From Litoribacter populi (GTDB taxonomy: Bacteria; Bacteroidota; Bacteroidia; Cytophagales; Cyclobacteriaceae): DNA of 64,000 bases. Position numbers and translations under genes: made by a program. Every line of letters begins with the position of its first letter. The first letter of the stretch is position 1. The stretch lies in assembly GCF_007483685.1 (NCBI RefSeq), contig NZ_VMKN01000002.1, positions 81,852 to 145,851 on the forward strand, written 5' to 3'. The notes under the pieces were generated by a model that saw only the letters and a list, made by a program, of their open reading frames with translations, was not told where the DNA came from and did no database searches. Of the stretch, positions 46,054 through 55,216 are shown piece after piece.

Positions 46054-46860
46054 ATGCTCAGTTTCCCCAACGCCAAAATCAATTTAGGACTATATGTGAC
46101 CAGTAAACGTAAAGACGGCTACCATGAAATTGAAACCTGTATGGTGCCGATTCCTTTATTTGACGCTTTGGAAATTATCCCTGGCAAGAAAACTGAGTTT
46201 ACCACTACTGGACTTTCGATTCCTGGCAAAGAGGGAGACAACCTAATTTTAAAAGGGCTTAAATTGATGAGAAAAGACTTCAATGAACTGCCTCATGTGC
46301 ATGTCCACCTGCATAAAAACATTCCAATGGGTGCTGGTCTAGGCGGGGGATCGGCTGATGGGGCTTTTGCGCTGAACACATTCAACACACTTTTTGATCT
46401 GCATTTGGAAAGTTGGTTTTTGGAAGACTACGCTGCCCAACTTGGAAGCGACTGTCCCTTCTTCATTGAAAACACACCAAAAATTGCAACCGGAAGAGGA
46501 GAAATCTTGGAACCTATTGAAATAGACCTGAAGGGCAAATGGATCCTTTTGATCAACCCAAACATCCACATCGGAACCAAGGAAGCCTATCAAGGCTTGA
46601 CTCCTAAGAAACCAGCCAAACCACTTAAAGAAGTTCTTGGCAACACTTCTCTGTGGAAGGATGATTTGGTTAATGATTTTGAAACAAGTGTTTTTGCACA
46701 ACATCCCCAAATCCAGGAAATTAAAGATAGTCTTTATGAAGAAGGGGCTTACTATGCTTCAATGTCGGGCTCGGGTGCTACGGTTTATGGTTTGTTTGAT
46801 AAGGAACCCACTGTCGGAGATTGGCCTGAAGAATATTTTACCTTCAAGGCGCAATTGTAA
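46054..46860 (+). CDS. ispE: 4-(cytidine 5'-diphospho)-2-C-methyl-D-erythritol kinase
   Basis: This 268-residue GHMP kinase has the N-terminal FPNAKINLGLYVTSKRKDGYHEIET, the ATP-binding HKNIPMGAGLGGGSADGAFAL, LGSDCPFFIENTPKIATGRGE, and the C-terminal SMSGSGATVYGLF. It phosphorylates CDP-ME in the non-mevalonate isoprenoid pathway. It ends directly against the convergent DMT transporter gene, with no spacer. Confidence 0.96.
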   Translation: MLSFPNAKINLGLYVTSKRKDGYHEIETCMVPIPLFDALEIIPGKKTEFTTTGLSIPGKEGDNLILKGLKLMRKDFNELPHVHVHLHKNIPMGAGLGGGSADGAFALNTFNTLFDLHLESWFLEDYAAQLGSDCPFFIENTPKIATGRGEILEPIEIDLKGKWILLINPNIHIGTKEAYQGLTPKKPAKPLKEVLGNTSLWKDDLVNDFETSVFAQHPQIQEIKDSLYEEGAYYASMSGSGATVYGLFDKEPTVGDWPEEYFTFKAQL

Positions 46861-47775
46861 TTACTGTAGTCTCAAAAGTTGCTTGGCTTTTCTTCTTTTG
46901 TAGAAATAATTGAAGATCGGGTAAAGACACACAGAAAGCAAAATGATGCCGGTACCTACGTAAAAACCAATGGTCATCTTCTCACTTTCTCCAAAGATCA
47001 TAAAAGCAAGAATAATCCCATATACCGGTTCCAAATTAACCGTCAGGTTTATGGCGTAAGCAGTCAGCCTTTTCATCAGCTCAACTGAAGCTGAAAAAGC
47101 GTACACAGTACACACGCCAGCCATAAGGATCAACCAAAGCCAATCATAGCCTTGCCAACAAAGTTGCAAGCCATTGTCGGTGAGAAAAGTCGTATAAATA
47201 GGGAATAGCAGGACGGTAAACAGACAGGCACCACCCATTTCGTAAAATGTCAGGACATAAGGGCTATGAGTTTTGGTAAACTTGCTGTTGATGATCATAA
47301 ACACAGCGCCTAAAAATCCAGACCCTACAGCCATTGTTAGGCCTACCCAATAGCCAAACTCAAATCTAAAAATCACATAAAGCCCAACTATCACCATTAG
47401 GCCAAGTATCATTTCATACCATTTAATTTTGGACCTATTTACCAATGGTTCCAGAAAGGCCGTCCACAGGCTACAGGTAGCAAAACCCGCCAAGGCTACA
47501 GAAACATTGGAAATCCGAGCCGCCCAAAAGAAAAGAATCCAATGGAGAGAAATGATAAAACCTGTGCTGACAATTGACATCAAGGTCTTGGGAGGTAATC
47601 TAAATTGGTTTTGTTTAAACCATAAAATCGCACCCATGATCAGACATGAAAACAGGGTTCGGTAAAAAACAATCTCCACTGCCGGAAAGGAGAGTAACAC
47701 ACCCAGAATGGCCGTAAACCCCCAAATTAACACCACAAAGTGGAGTTTAAGGTAATCCTTTACAGAGGCGTCCAT
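46861..47775 (-). CDS. DMT-family (EamA) transporter
   Basis: The protein has 304 residues with about ten hydrophobic helices arranged as two EamA repeats (FVVLIWGFTAILG at the start; GFLGAVFMIINSKFTK in the second half; NLEPVYGIILAFMIFGE near the end). These are drug/metabolite exporters; the substrate cannot be inferred. The C-terminus is a basic tail. It overlaps the LptF/G permease gene by 1 base, implying one operon from tgt onwards or from the permease. Confidence 0.9.
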   Translation of the reverse strand: MDASVKDYLKLHFVVLIWGFTAILGVLLSFPAVEIVFYRTLFSCLIMGAILWFKQNQFRLPPKTLMSIVSTGFIISLHWILFFWAARISNVSVALAGFATCSLWTAFLEPLVNRSKIKWYEMILGLMVIVGLYVIFRFEFGYWVGLTMAVGSGFLGAVFMIINSKFTKTHSPYVLTFYEMGGACLFTVLLFPIYTTFLTDNGLQLCWQGYDWLWLILMAGVCTVYAFSASVELMKRLTAYAINLTVNLEPVYGIILAFMIFGESEKMTIGFYVGTGIILLSVCLYPIFNYFYKRRKAKQLLRLQ

Positions 47776-48848
47776 TATCGTGGAACCGTTTTATACATCA
47801 CAAAGCCGGTAACCATAAAGACCAGGTTGGGGAGCCATACCGTCAATAGCGGGAATTGCGAACCAGATTCCGCAAAAGTCCTAGAAAGCAGAAATAGAAT
47901 AATATACACGAAGGCCAATCCAAAGCCCATGGCAATCTTAAACCCTGACCCTCCTCTGGTCTTTTTAGATGATACGATCACACCAATGAATGTCAAAATC
48001 ACCGCGGCAAAGGGAGACATAAAGCGTACGTATCGCTCAATACGGTAAAAATTCACATTATCGGCTCCCCTTTCCTCTAAAATGACAATCTGTTTCGAGA
48101 GTTCAGGAAGAATAAGTGTCTCGTGGTGGTTTTTGGGCAGGTCAAAGTCTTTTGGGGTAATGGAAAGCACCGTATCCATATTTTCCCCCACGGAATATAC
48201 CTCTTTCATTTCCTGCAATTCTCGAATTCTCCAATTCTTCACTGTCCAAGCCCTCTTGGCAGTATCCCAGACGATTCGGTCAGCAGAAAGCTTTTTAAGA
48301 AGCTGTCCTTCCTCGATCTGCTCCATGGTAAAGGTATAGCCGATATTCCCTGAAGTGTAGTACCTTGAGAGGTAAGCGTAGGTATCTGGAGCTATTTTGA
48401 TATGAATATTTTGCTTGTCAAAAGTCCGGTTATCTTCCAAGTACTCAGCCTTAAAGTTATATACTCCGGCAGTAGCAATAGGAAGTACCCAGCCATTCAG
48501 CAGAAAGCTGGCAACGCCTATAAGAATCGCAGAGGCCAGAAACGGCACCAACACCCTGGTAAAACTCACTCCCGAGCTCAAAATGGCGATGATCTCTGTT
48601 CTACCTGCCATCTTGGAGGTAATAAAAATCACGGAAATGAAGACAGTGATTGGAGTCAAAAGGTTGTTGAGGTAAAGCCCATAGTTGAGCATATACTTCA
48701 ATATCTCGTTGCCTGGAACATTGTGTCGGATAAACGCATCATTCTTCTCGGTAAAATCCAGTACCAAGACGATCAAAATCAACATCAAAACTACAAAGAA
48801 GTAGGTTTTGAGGAAGTCCTTGATGATTAATTTATCGATTAATTTCAT
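47775..48848 (-). CDS. LptF/LptG family permease
   Basis: The protein has 357 residues with an N-terminal helix (LKTYFFVVLMLILIVLVLDFTE), a set of helices with the family motif GRTEIIAILSSGVSFTRVLVPFL, a periplasmic jellyroll (about 120-230), and three C-terminal helices (RYVRFMSPFAAVILTFIGVIVSSKKTRGG). LptF and LptG form the membrane part of the LPS exporter LptB2FG. Which of the two this is cannot be decided. The gene is downstream of tgt, a common order in Bacteroidota. Confidence 0.9.
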   Translation of the reverse strand: MKLIDKLIIKDFLKTYFFVVLMLILIVLVLDFTEKNDAFIRHNVPGNEILKYMLNYGLYLNNLLTPITVFISVIFITSKMAGRTEIIAILSSGVSFTRVLVPFLASAILIGVASFLLNGWVLPIATAGVYNFKAEYLEDNRTFDKQNIHIKIAPDTYAYLSRYYTSGNIGYTFTMEQIEEGQLLKKLSADRIVWDTAKRAWTVKNWRIRELQEMKEVYSVGENMDTVLSITPKDFDLPKNHHETLILPELSKQIVILEERGADNVNFYRIERYVRFMSPFAAVILTFIGVIVSSKKTRGGSGFKIAMGFGLAFVYIILFLLSRTFAESGSQFPLLTVWLPNLVFMVTGFVMYKTVPR

Positions 48849-48941
48849 TCAGTTAAGTTAATCACTTTAATTCATTGCATTTATCACAAAAGCAAACACT
48901 TTTGAAATCAATGCTTAAATTCCAATATTAGTTTCAAGTCC

Positions 48942-50072
48942 CTACAACCTCCTACTTACTTTCTCCACCATCACATTTTTCCAACTAGCAAATTCTCCCG
49001 ACTTAATCTTCTCCCTTGCCTGGCCAACCAACCAAAGATAAAAGCTTAAATTATGTATACTCGCAATCTGAGCAGCAAGGATTTCTTTGCTTACGGTCAG
49101 GTGACGCAAGTAAGCCTTGGTATAGAAATTACTTACATAACTGTTGAAACCGCTGTCAATAGGAGAGAAATCATCCTTCCACTTTTCGTTTCGCATATTG
49201 ATGATGCCCTCGGTGGTAAAGAGCATGCCGTTTCGCGCATTACGGGTCGGCATGACACAATCAAACATGTCCACACCCAAGGCAATCCCCTCCAAAATAT
49301 TGGTCGGAGTACCTACTCCCATCAGATAACGTGGTTTATCACTTGGCAAGATATCGGTTACCAGTTCGGTCATTTCGTACATCATTTCGGCAGGTTCACC
49401 TACCGAAAGTCCGCCAATCGCATTCCCCTCCTGATTGCAGGATGCAATAAATTCCGCCGACTGCTTTCTTAAATCTTTATAAACACTCCCCTGAACAATC
49501 GGGAATAAAGTTTGGCTGAAACCATACTTGCCCTCTGTACTATCAAAGCGGTCAATACACCTTTTCAACCATCTGTGCGTCATTTCCATGGAATTCCGTG
49601 CATAACCAAACTCACATGGATATGGTGTACACTCGTCAAAGGCCATGATAATGTCCGCCCCAATGCTCCTTTGAATATCCATCACACCCTCAGGGGTGAA
49701 GTTATGCTTGGAACCATCGATATGGGATTTGAACATTACTCCTTTCTCGGTAATTTTTCTTGTGCCCGATAGTGAAAAAACCTGATACCCTCCACTGTCT
49801 GTCAAGATTGGCTTAGACCAGCCGTTAAATTTATGCAACCCTCCTGACTTTTCAAGGATATCCAACCCTGGACGCAGGTAAAGGTGGTAGGTATTTCCCA
49901 AAATAATCTGGGCTTTCACGTCATAGGTAAGTTCCCGCTGATGTACGGCCTTGACAGAGCCAGCCGTACCCACAGGCATGAAAATAGGTGTTTCTATATC
50001 TCCATGATCCGTTTTCACCACACCGGCTCTCGCCTTGCTTTTCGGATCCGTATTTTCAAGTATAAATTTCAT
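48942..50072 (-). CDS. tgt: tRNA-guanine transglycosylase
   Basis: The protein has 376 residues. It has ILGNTYHLYLRPG, LTDSGGYQVFSLSGTRKITEKGV with the catalytic Asp region, MAFDECTPYPC, GLSVGEPAEMMYEM and LMGVGTPTNILEGI. It inserts the queuine precursor at G34 of GUN tRNAs. In well-studied enzymes a C-x-C-x2-C motif plus a His binds zinc near the C-terminus. Here the segment reads DSGFNSYVSNFYTKAYLRHL, with no cysteine, while the distant His (ASIHNLSF) is kept. The rest of the fold looks intact. Confidence 0.94.
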   Translation of the reverse strand: MKFILENTDPKSKARAGVVKTDHGDIETPIFMPVGTAGSVKAVHQRELTYDVKAQIILGNTYHLYLRPGLDILEKSGGLHKFNGWSKPILTDSGGYQVFSLSGTRKITEKGVMFKSHIDGSKHNFTPEGVMDIQRSIGADIIMAFDECTPYPCEFGYARNSMEMTHRWLKRCIDRFDSTEGKYGFSQTLFPIVQGSVYKDLRKQSAEFIASCNQEGNAIGGLSVGEPAEMMYEMTELVTDILPSDKPRYLMGVGTPTNILEGIALGVDMFDCVMPTRNARNGMLFTTEGIINMRNEKWKDDFSPIDSGFNSYVSNFYTKAYLRHLTVSKEILAAQIASIHNLSFYLWLVGQAREKIKSGEFASWKNVMVEKVSRRL

Positions 50073-50231
50073 AATCTTTTTTTACCAAATCGCCCCGCCT
50101 TCAATGTCCTAGATGATAAATTGTTGGGCAGGTTTCTATTCCACACAGATTTGTGAGCCACAAAAATATAAGCTTATACTTAAAAGAGTTGTGGAAATTG
50201 ATTTTATATTTACGGTTTATCAAATAATAAC

Positions 50232-51365
50232 ATGATCTTTCTGGTTTTGGGGTTACTTTTCCTAACCGCACTTTTATTTCAGTTAATCTACCTGGTCTGT
50301 ATATATGGACGTTTGGCCTTCTTTTTCCGTCCTGTAAAGGAGAATACGAATAAGGACTTTAATACCGAAGCCGTCACCATGCTAATTGTAGCCAGAAATG
50401 AATTTGACAATCTTCAAAAGCTGATTCCTGAATTAGCAAGGCAAGACTATTTCAAATTTGAGATCATGGTGGTCAATGATCAGTCCAGTGACCAAACAGC
50501 AGAACTGCTAGAGGAGTACATGGAAATCTATCCCAATCTTAGAACGGTCACTATTAATTATACCCCATCACACGTAACCCCTAAAAAATACGCCCTGACA
50601 TTAGGCATAAAAGTGGCCAAATATGACGTGATTCTGCTCACTGATGCAGACTGCAGACCAGCCTCAAAAAATTGGACTAGGCTGATGACTGCACCCGTAA
50701 GGTTGGAAAACAAGACTTTTGCCATCGGCTATGGCGCCTACCGCAAGGGCAAGGGCTTTCTTAATTGGCTCATCCAGTACGAAACAGTATTCACCGCTTT
50801 GCAATATTTCTCTTTTGGCCTTTGGAAATCGCCTTATATGGCGGTGGGAAGAAATCTTTGCTATCGCAAAAGCTTCTTTTTAGAGAAAAAAGCATTTAAG
50901 AATTTTTGGCATGTATTGGGAGGTGACGATGATCTTTTCGTCAACCAATACGCCAACAGTTCCAACACCAGCATGGTAATCGACCCTGAAAGCATCACGG
51001 TTTCGGAACCTAAAAGGACATTTAGTTCTTATAATACACAGAAGAAGAGACATTTCCAGGCAGGGAAATTTTATAAGACTCTTGATAAACTCAAAATCGG
51101 CCTATTTGCATTCAGTCATCTGTTGTTTTGGACAACGGGTGTTGCACTGATGGCCGTTTCAAAAGACCCGATAATCATTGCCAGCATCGGGGGCGTGTTC
51201 CTGATCAGGACAGCCATCGCCTATGGAGTTTTCCGTGGCGCCTATCGAAAATTTGAGGGCCAGACCAAAGTGTTTTGGACTATATTTTTCGATTTGATCT
51301 ATTTGGGTTATTTTTGGGTCATGGGTACCAAAGGATACCTATCAAAAACAGTTAAATGGAAATAA
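50232..51365 (+). CDS. Membrane glycosyltransferase, family 2
   Basis: The protein has 377 residues. An N-terminal membrane helix is followed by a GT-A domain: VTMLIVARNEFDNLQKLIPEL, MVVNDQSSDQTAEL, the metal motif LLTDADCRPAS, and the acceptor-site GGDDDLFVNQYA. C-terminal helices (LLFWTTGVALMAV, FLIRTAIAYGVF) complete the layout of processive or lipid-linked enzymes such as poly-GlcNAc synthase relatives. The sugar is unknown. Its last 10 bases overlap the sigma factor gene. Confidence 0.9.
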   Translation: MIFLVLGLLFLTALLFQLIYLVCIYGRLAFFFRPVKENTNKDFNTEAVTMLIVARNEFDNLQKLIPELARQDYFKFEIMVVNDQSSDQTAELLEEYMEIYPNLRTVTINYTPSHVTPKKYALTLGIKVAKYDVILLTDADCRPASKNWTRLMTAPVRLENKTFAIGYGAYRKGKGFLNWLIQYETVFTALQYFSFGLWKSPYMAVGRNLCYRKSFFLEKKAFKNFWHVLGGDDDLFVNQYANSSNTSMVIDPESITVSEPKRTFSSYNTQKKRHFQAGKFYKTLDKLKIGLFAFSHLLFWTTGVALMAVSKDPIIIASIGGVFLIRTAIAYGVFRGAYRKFEGQTKVFWTIFFDLIYLGYFWVMGTKGYLSKTVKWK

Positions 51366-51967
51366 ACGAAAGAGGTTTCTCAGATAAAGCGCTTGAAGAT
51401 TTTGAACTGATCGACAGGGCCGTTGGGCATAAAGACCAGCAGGCTTTTGCAACTCTGATGAAAAGGTACAAAAAAGCAGTTTACTTCATGATCCTCAAAA
51501 TGATCAGGGATGCCGACGACGCCGATGACCTGACCATGGAGGCTTTTGCAAAGGCATTTAAAAACCTGCATAAATTCAAAAAAGACTACACTTTCAGTAC
51601 TTGGCTTTTCCGGATTGCCACCAACAACACAATTGACTTTATCCGGAAAAAGAAACTGAAGACCATGAGTCTCAACAACACCCTGACCGACGATGGAGGC
51701 AATAGTGTAAACATTGACGTAGAAGACGACGAAAACAACCCTCAGGATGAGTTTATCAAATCCCAAAGAATTGAAATGGTCAGGATATTTGTGGATAAGC
51801 TTCCAGCAAAATACCGAAAACTAGTTCAACTACGATATTTCGACGAGTTATCCTATGATGAGATTGCAGCGGAACTGGATAAACCCTTGGGAACCGTCAA
51901 AGCCCAACTGCATAGGTCCAGGGAGCTTCTATTCGAAATCGCTCAGGGTAAAAATAAGCACATTTAA
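51356..51967 (+). CDS. ECF-type RNA polymerase sigma factor
   Basis: The protein has 203 residues. The sigma-2 region (about 20-95) has FATLMKRYKKAVYFMILKMIRDADDADDLTMEAFAKAF and FSTWLFRIATNNTIDFIRKKK. The sigma-4 region (about 145-200) has LPAKYRKLVQLRYFDELSYDEIAAEL with the DNA helix LGTVKAQLHRSRELL. No anti-sigma gene is adjacent. The ATG lies inside the end of the glycosyltransferase gene (10-base overlap), so the two are translationally linked. It is followed by a hairpin with a T-run. Confidence 0.94.
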   Translation: MEINERGFSDKALEDFELIDRAVGHKDQQAFATLMKRYKKAVYFMILKMIRDADDADDLTMEAFAKAFKNLHKFKKDYTFSTWLFRIATNNTIDFIRKKKLKTMSLNNTLTDDGGNSVNIDVEDDENNPQDEFIKSQRIEMVRIFVDKLPAKYRKLVQLRYFDELSYDEIAAELDKPLGTVKAQLHRSRELLFEIAQGKNKHI

Positions 51968-51980
51968 ATAAAATATTAAT

Positions 51981-52055
51981 AACCGCAGAGGAGCTGAGGA
52001 CGCAGAGAAAATTTCTTCCTCTGTGATCTTTATGCTTCTGCGGTTTCTTTTTTCT
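51981..52055 (+). terminator. Long imperfect inverted repeat with T-run after the sigma factor gene
   Basis: The left arm starts AACCGCAGA (51981) and the right arm ends TCTGCGGTT (about 52045). The inner part is interrupted but continues with CAGAG / CTCTG pairing. The T-run lies directly before the rsmG start at 52060. It looks like a terminator or a dispersed hairpin repeat. Confidence 0.6.
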
Positions 52056-52059
52056 CTCC

Positions 52060-52704
52060 ATGAATTCGCAATTAGAAACCATATTCAAATACTTCCCCAA
52101 CCTTACAGATAAGCAAAAACAACAGTTTGAACAGCTTGAGGCGCTATATGAGGATTGGAACAGCAAGATCAACGTAATCAGCCGTAAGGATTTTGAAAAC
52201 TTTTATACCAAGCACGTGCTGCATTCCTTGGGCATTGCAAAAGTGATGGAGTTTCAGCCAGGCACCAAGATTCTAGACATCGGTACGGGCGGAGGCTTTC
52301 CAGGGATTCCTTTGGCCATCATGTTTCCTGACACCCATTTTCACTTAGTGGACTCAATTGGTAAAAAAATCACTGTGGTCAAGGACGTGGTCAAGCAATT
52401 AGGCCTGCAAAACGTGGAAGCCCAGCAAACCCGCGCCGAAGACCTTGTCAGAAGGTATGACTTCATAGTCAGCCGGGCGGTCACTCGGTTTACTAACTTC
52501 TACCCATGGGTGAAGGGCAAATTCAAAAAAGAAGACTTCAACGAATACCAAAACGGCATCTTTTACCTCAAAGGGGGCGATGTGGACGAAGAGATGGAAG
52601 AGGTGCACGTTTCGTACGTTTCCTATCATTTGGATGACTACTTTGAGGATGAGTTTTTTGAGACTAAGAAAGTTGTTTATGTGCCTTGGGAGGGAAAAAG
52701 GTAG
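52060..52704 (+). CDS. rsmG: 16S rRNA (guanine527-N7)-methyltransferase RsmG
   Basis: The protein has 214 residues of the GidB family. It has KINVISRKDFENFYTKHVLHSLG, the SAM-binding ILDIGTGGGFPGIPLAIMFP, HLVDSIGKKITVV, and FIVSRAVTRF. It methylates G527 in the 530 loop of 16S rRNA; loss gives low-level streptomycin resistance in other bacteria. Its start lies just behind the T-run of the hairpin after the sigma gene. Confidence 0.95.
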   Translation: MNSQLETIFKYFPNLTDKQKQQFEQLEALYEDWNSKINVISRKDFENFYTKHVLHSLGIAKVMEFQPGTKILDIGTGGGFPGIPLAIMFPDTHFHLVDSIGKKITVVKDVVKQLGLQNVEAQQTRAEDLVRRYDFIVSRAVTRFTNFYPWVKGKFKKEDFNEYQNGIFYLKGGDVDEEMEEVHVSYVSYHLDDYFEDEFFETKKVVYVPWEGKR

Positions 52705-52793
52705 TTTTGGTTACAATGGACAAAGTACAATGTACTAAGTGCAGCAGGTGTCACGATTTCTTACTTATTGGTGAGCTAGATGAATGACATGTT

Positions 52794-52816
52794 GTCCCGA
52801 GGGCTTGCCTCGGGAC
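52794..52816. repeat. Perfect 9-bp palindromic hairpin GTCCCGAGG/CCTCGGGAC
   Basis: Arms 52794-52802 and 52808-52816 are perfectly complementary around a 5-base loop. A second small palindrome (CCTTAA-ATA-TTAAGG, 52816-52830) follows immediately. There is no T-run, so this is not a canonical terminator. It lies in the 246-base gap between rsmG and the hydrolase gene, which otherwise shows nothing. Confidence 0.6.
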
Positions 52817-52950
52817 CTTAAATATTAAGGCTTTCCTTATTTTTAACCCTATTTTTCCCAGCTTTTTTGTATTTTAGATATCTAATCTAATTTTTATCCT
52901 CATGCTATTATAACTGCTTCAATCTGCCATTTTTATTTTCATCCCCGCAT

Positions 52951-53778
52951 ATGGAAAACCCAAATCAAAAAGAATTAACATCAGGGTTGCATAAAAGTCA
53001 CTACGGGGATATCTATTTTGAAATTCTGCCGGAAGATGAAAAACCCATGGTGATTTTTATTCATGGTGTAGGAATGGACCACAGCACCTTCGATGTGCAG
53101 CTCAAAGCACTCAGATCAAACTATGGCTTGCTAGTTTGGGATTTGCCAGGGCACGGCCGTTCTACTTTAATAAATTACAATAAGCGATTTACGGAATTGT
53201 CCGCGGAATGTCTGAGTGGTCTGATGGAGGAGCTTCAAATAAGAAAGGTAATTTTAGTCGGGCAGTCTTTGGGCAGCATGATTGTAAAGCAATTTCAGAT
53301 CAAGTTTCCGGGAAAAACAATTGCCACCATCCATATACCCGGCATCAAGTTGAAATCTCATGTGGGATCTTGGGAAAAAAAACTTGTACCCCCGCTTATG
53401 TTTATGTTCAAGCTTATACCTTCTAAAATATTCTATTCTGCATTTGGGAAACACCGGTCTGAGAAGAAAAATGTTCAGAATTATTTGTCTGAAACCATGA
53501 AGAGAACAGGCAAAAAACTAGCATTGAACATTACCGATGACATGGTATATGACTTGATTGATCACTCCCCCGCTCCAGAAAGTTCCCCTTCCCTAATCGC
53601 CTATGGCCAAAAGGATCTTATTTTCATTAGAAACGCAGCTCGACAATGGCATAAAGAAGAGCCTGGCAGCAGATGTGTTGAGATCTCAAATGCTAATCAT
53701 ATTGCCAATTAAGACAATCCTGAAGAGTTCAATAAGGCCTTAGTAGATTTTTTAAAAGAGGTATCAACACTTTGCTAA
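52951..53778 (+). pseudogene. Alpha/beta hydrolase with an in-frame premature stop
   Basis: The frame from 52951 reaches a TAA at 53710 (253 residues) and then continues, in the same frame, for 21 sensible codons to a second TAA at 53776. The continuation begins DNPEEFNKALVDFLKE, the usual last helix of this fold. The catalytic set is complete before the stop: Ser106 (GQSLGS), Asp222 (GQKD) and His250 (NANHIAN). A CAA-to-TAA change at the first stop would explain it. The shortened product may still fold; the missing helix usually packs on the core. The substrate is unknown. Confidence 0.75.
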
Positions 53779-53830
53779 TGAAACTAAAACTACCTATTTT
53801 GTAAGGTATTTCCCCATAACGACACCTAAA

Positions 53831-55156
53831 ATGAAAAGAAAACTTTTTATGATTATCACACTGGCCCTTTTAAGCCAGATTGGTTTTGCCCAGGAATTTG
53901 ACAAAGAAAAGTTAGACCAATATTTTGAGGCCCTCGAGAAAAACGACAAGTTTATGGGGAGTGTGGCAGTGTCACAAAACGGGGAAATCATATATACTAA
54001 AACGCTCGGATATTGCGATTTAGAAAACAATTTGAAACCAGACGAAAACTCCAAATACCGTATCGGCTCCATATCCAAAACATTTACGGCAGTTTTGACC
54101 CTCTTGGCTGTAGAACAGGATAAGCTGAAACTGGAACAAACTTTAGATGAGTTTTTCCCCACGATACCAAACTCAGACCGGATAACCATCAAAAATCTGC
54201 TAAACCATAGAAGCGGCATCCATAATTTCACCAATGACCCGGAATACCCCACCTGGCTCACTGAAGCCAAAACAGAAGAGCAAATGGTAGATATCATCAC
54301 CAAGGCCGGAAGCGATTTTGAACCCGACAAGCAGACTGCTTATAGCAACTCAAATTATGTGCTGCTCTCCTATATTCTAGAGCGGGTTTTCAATCAGACT
54401 TATGCTACCTCATTGAGGGAATTTATTACCCAGCCATTTGATTTGGAAAACACTTTTTTGGGCCGAGAGATCAATACCCAAAACAATGAATGCAATTCCT
54501 ACCGCTTTGCCAACAGTTGGAAAATTGAGCCCGAAACGGATATTTCTATTCCTCTGGGTGCAGGTGGGATAGTTTCTTCTCCAAGCGATTTAGTGAAGGT
54601 CAGTGATGCATTGTTTGGAGGCGAAATTCTCAAACAGGAAAGCCTTGAGAAAATGAAAACTATCCAGGACAACTTTGGTCTGGGCCTTTACCAGATGCCA
54701 TTTAATGGCAGAGCTGGCCTAGGACATAGCGGGGGAATAGACGGGTTTTCCTCCTCATTTATTCATTTCACTGATGGGGAAATTTCCTACGCCATGATTT
54801 CCAATGGTTCAAATTACAACAATAATAACATCTCCATTGCAGTGTTGAGTGCAGCATATGGAAGACCAATTACTATCCCAGAATTTAAGTCGTATGATGT
54901 CAGCGATGAAGAACTCGACCAGTATTTGGGTGTATATGCCTCTTCCCAATTCCCAATGAAGATCACCATTACCAAAGAAAACGGCACCCTGAAAGGCCAA
55001 GCCACCGGCCAATCAGCCTTCCCTCTTAAGGCAACCGATAAAGACAAGTTTGAATTTGATCAGGCGGGATTGGTTTTGAAATTTAATCCTAAAGAGGAAA
55101 CAATGGTGTTGAAGCAAGGTGGGGGAGAATTTGACTTTAAAAAGGAAAAGCAATAA
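53831..55156 (+). CDS. Secreted serine hydrolase of the beta-lactamase/PBP class C type
   Basis: The protein has 441 residues with a signal peptide (MIITLALLSQIGFAQ). The domain has the nucleophile motif SISK (Ser80), NLLNHRSGI, YSNSNY (the Tyr-x-Asn element), and HSGGIDGFSS in place of the KTG triad. A beta-barrel C-terminal domain follows (about 355-441, with YLGVYAS). The family includes esterases, D-amino peptidases and penicillin-binding relatives. Beta-lactamase activity should not be assumed. It lies 52 bases after the truncated hydrolase frame. Confidence 0.9.
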   Translation: MKRKLFMIITLALLSQIGFAQEFDKEKLDQYFEALEKNDKFMGSVAVSQNGEIIYTKTLGYCDLENNLKPDENSKYRIGSISKTFTAVLTLLAVEQDKLKLEQTLDEFFPTIPNSDRITIKNLLNHRSGIHNFTNDPEYPTWLTEAKTEEQMVDIITKAGSDFEPDKQTAYSNSNYVLLSYILERVFNQTYATSLREFITQPFDLENTFLGREINTQNNECNSYRFANSWKIEPETDISIPLGAGGIVSSPSDLVKVSDALFGGEILKQESLEKMKTIQDNFGLGLYQMPFNGRAGLGHSGGIDGFSSSFIHFTDGEISYAMISNGSNYNNNNISIAVLSAAYGRPITIPEFKSYDVSDEELDQYLGVYASSQFPMKITITKENGTLKGQATGQSAFPLKATDKDKFEFDQAGLVLKFNPKEETMVLKQGGGEFDFKKEKQ

Positions 55157-55216
55157 GCAGAATTTGGCCTCAATTCCAATTTCGAAGCCTATGGTGACCA
55201 GGTCACAAAATTAAAG

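Noticed and set aside
53831..55156. Serine hydrolase as a beta-lactamase resistance gene
   Set aside because: The class C-like fold is shared by esterases and peptidases. The HSGG variant and the extra C-terminal domain argue against calling it a lactamase.
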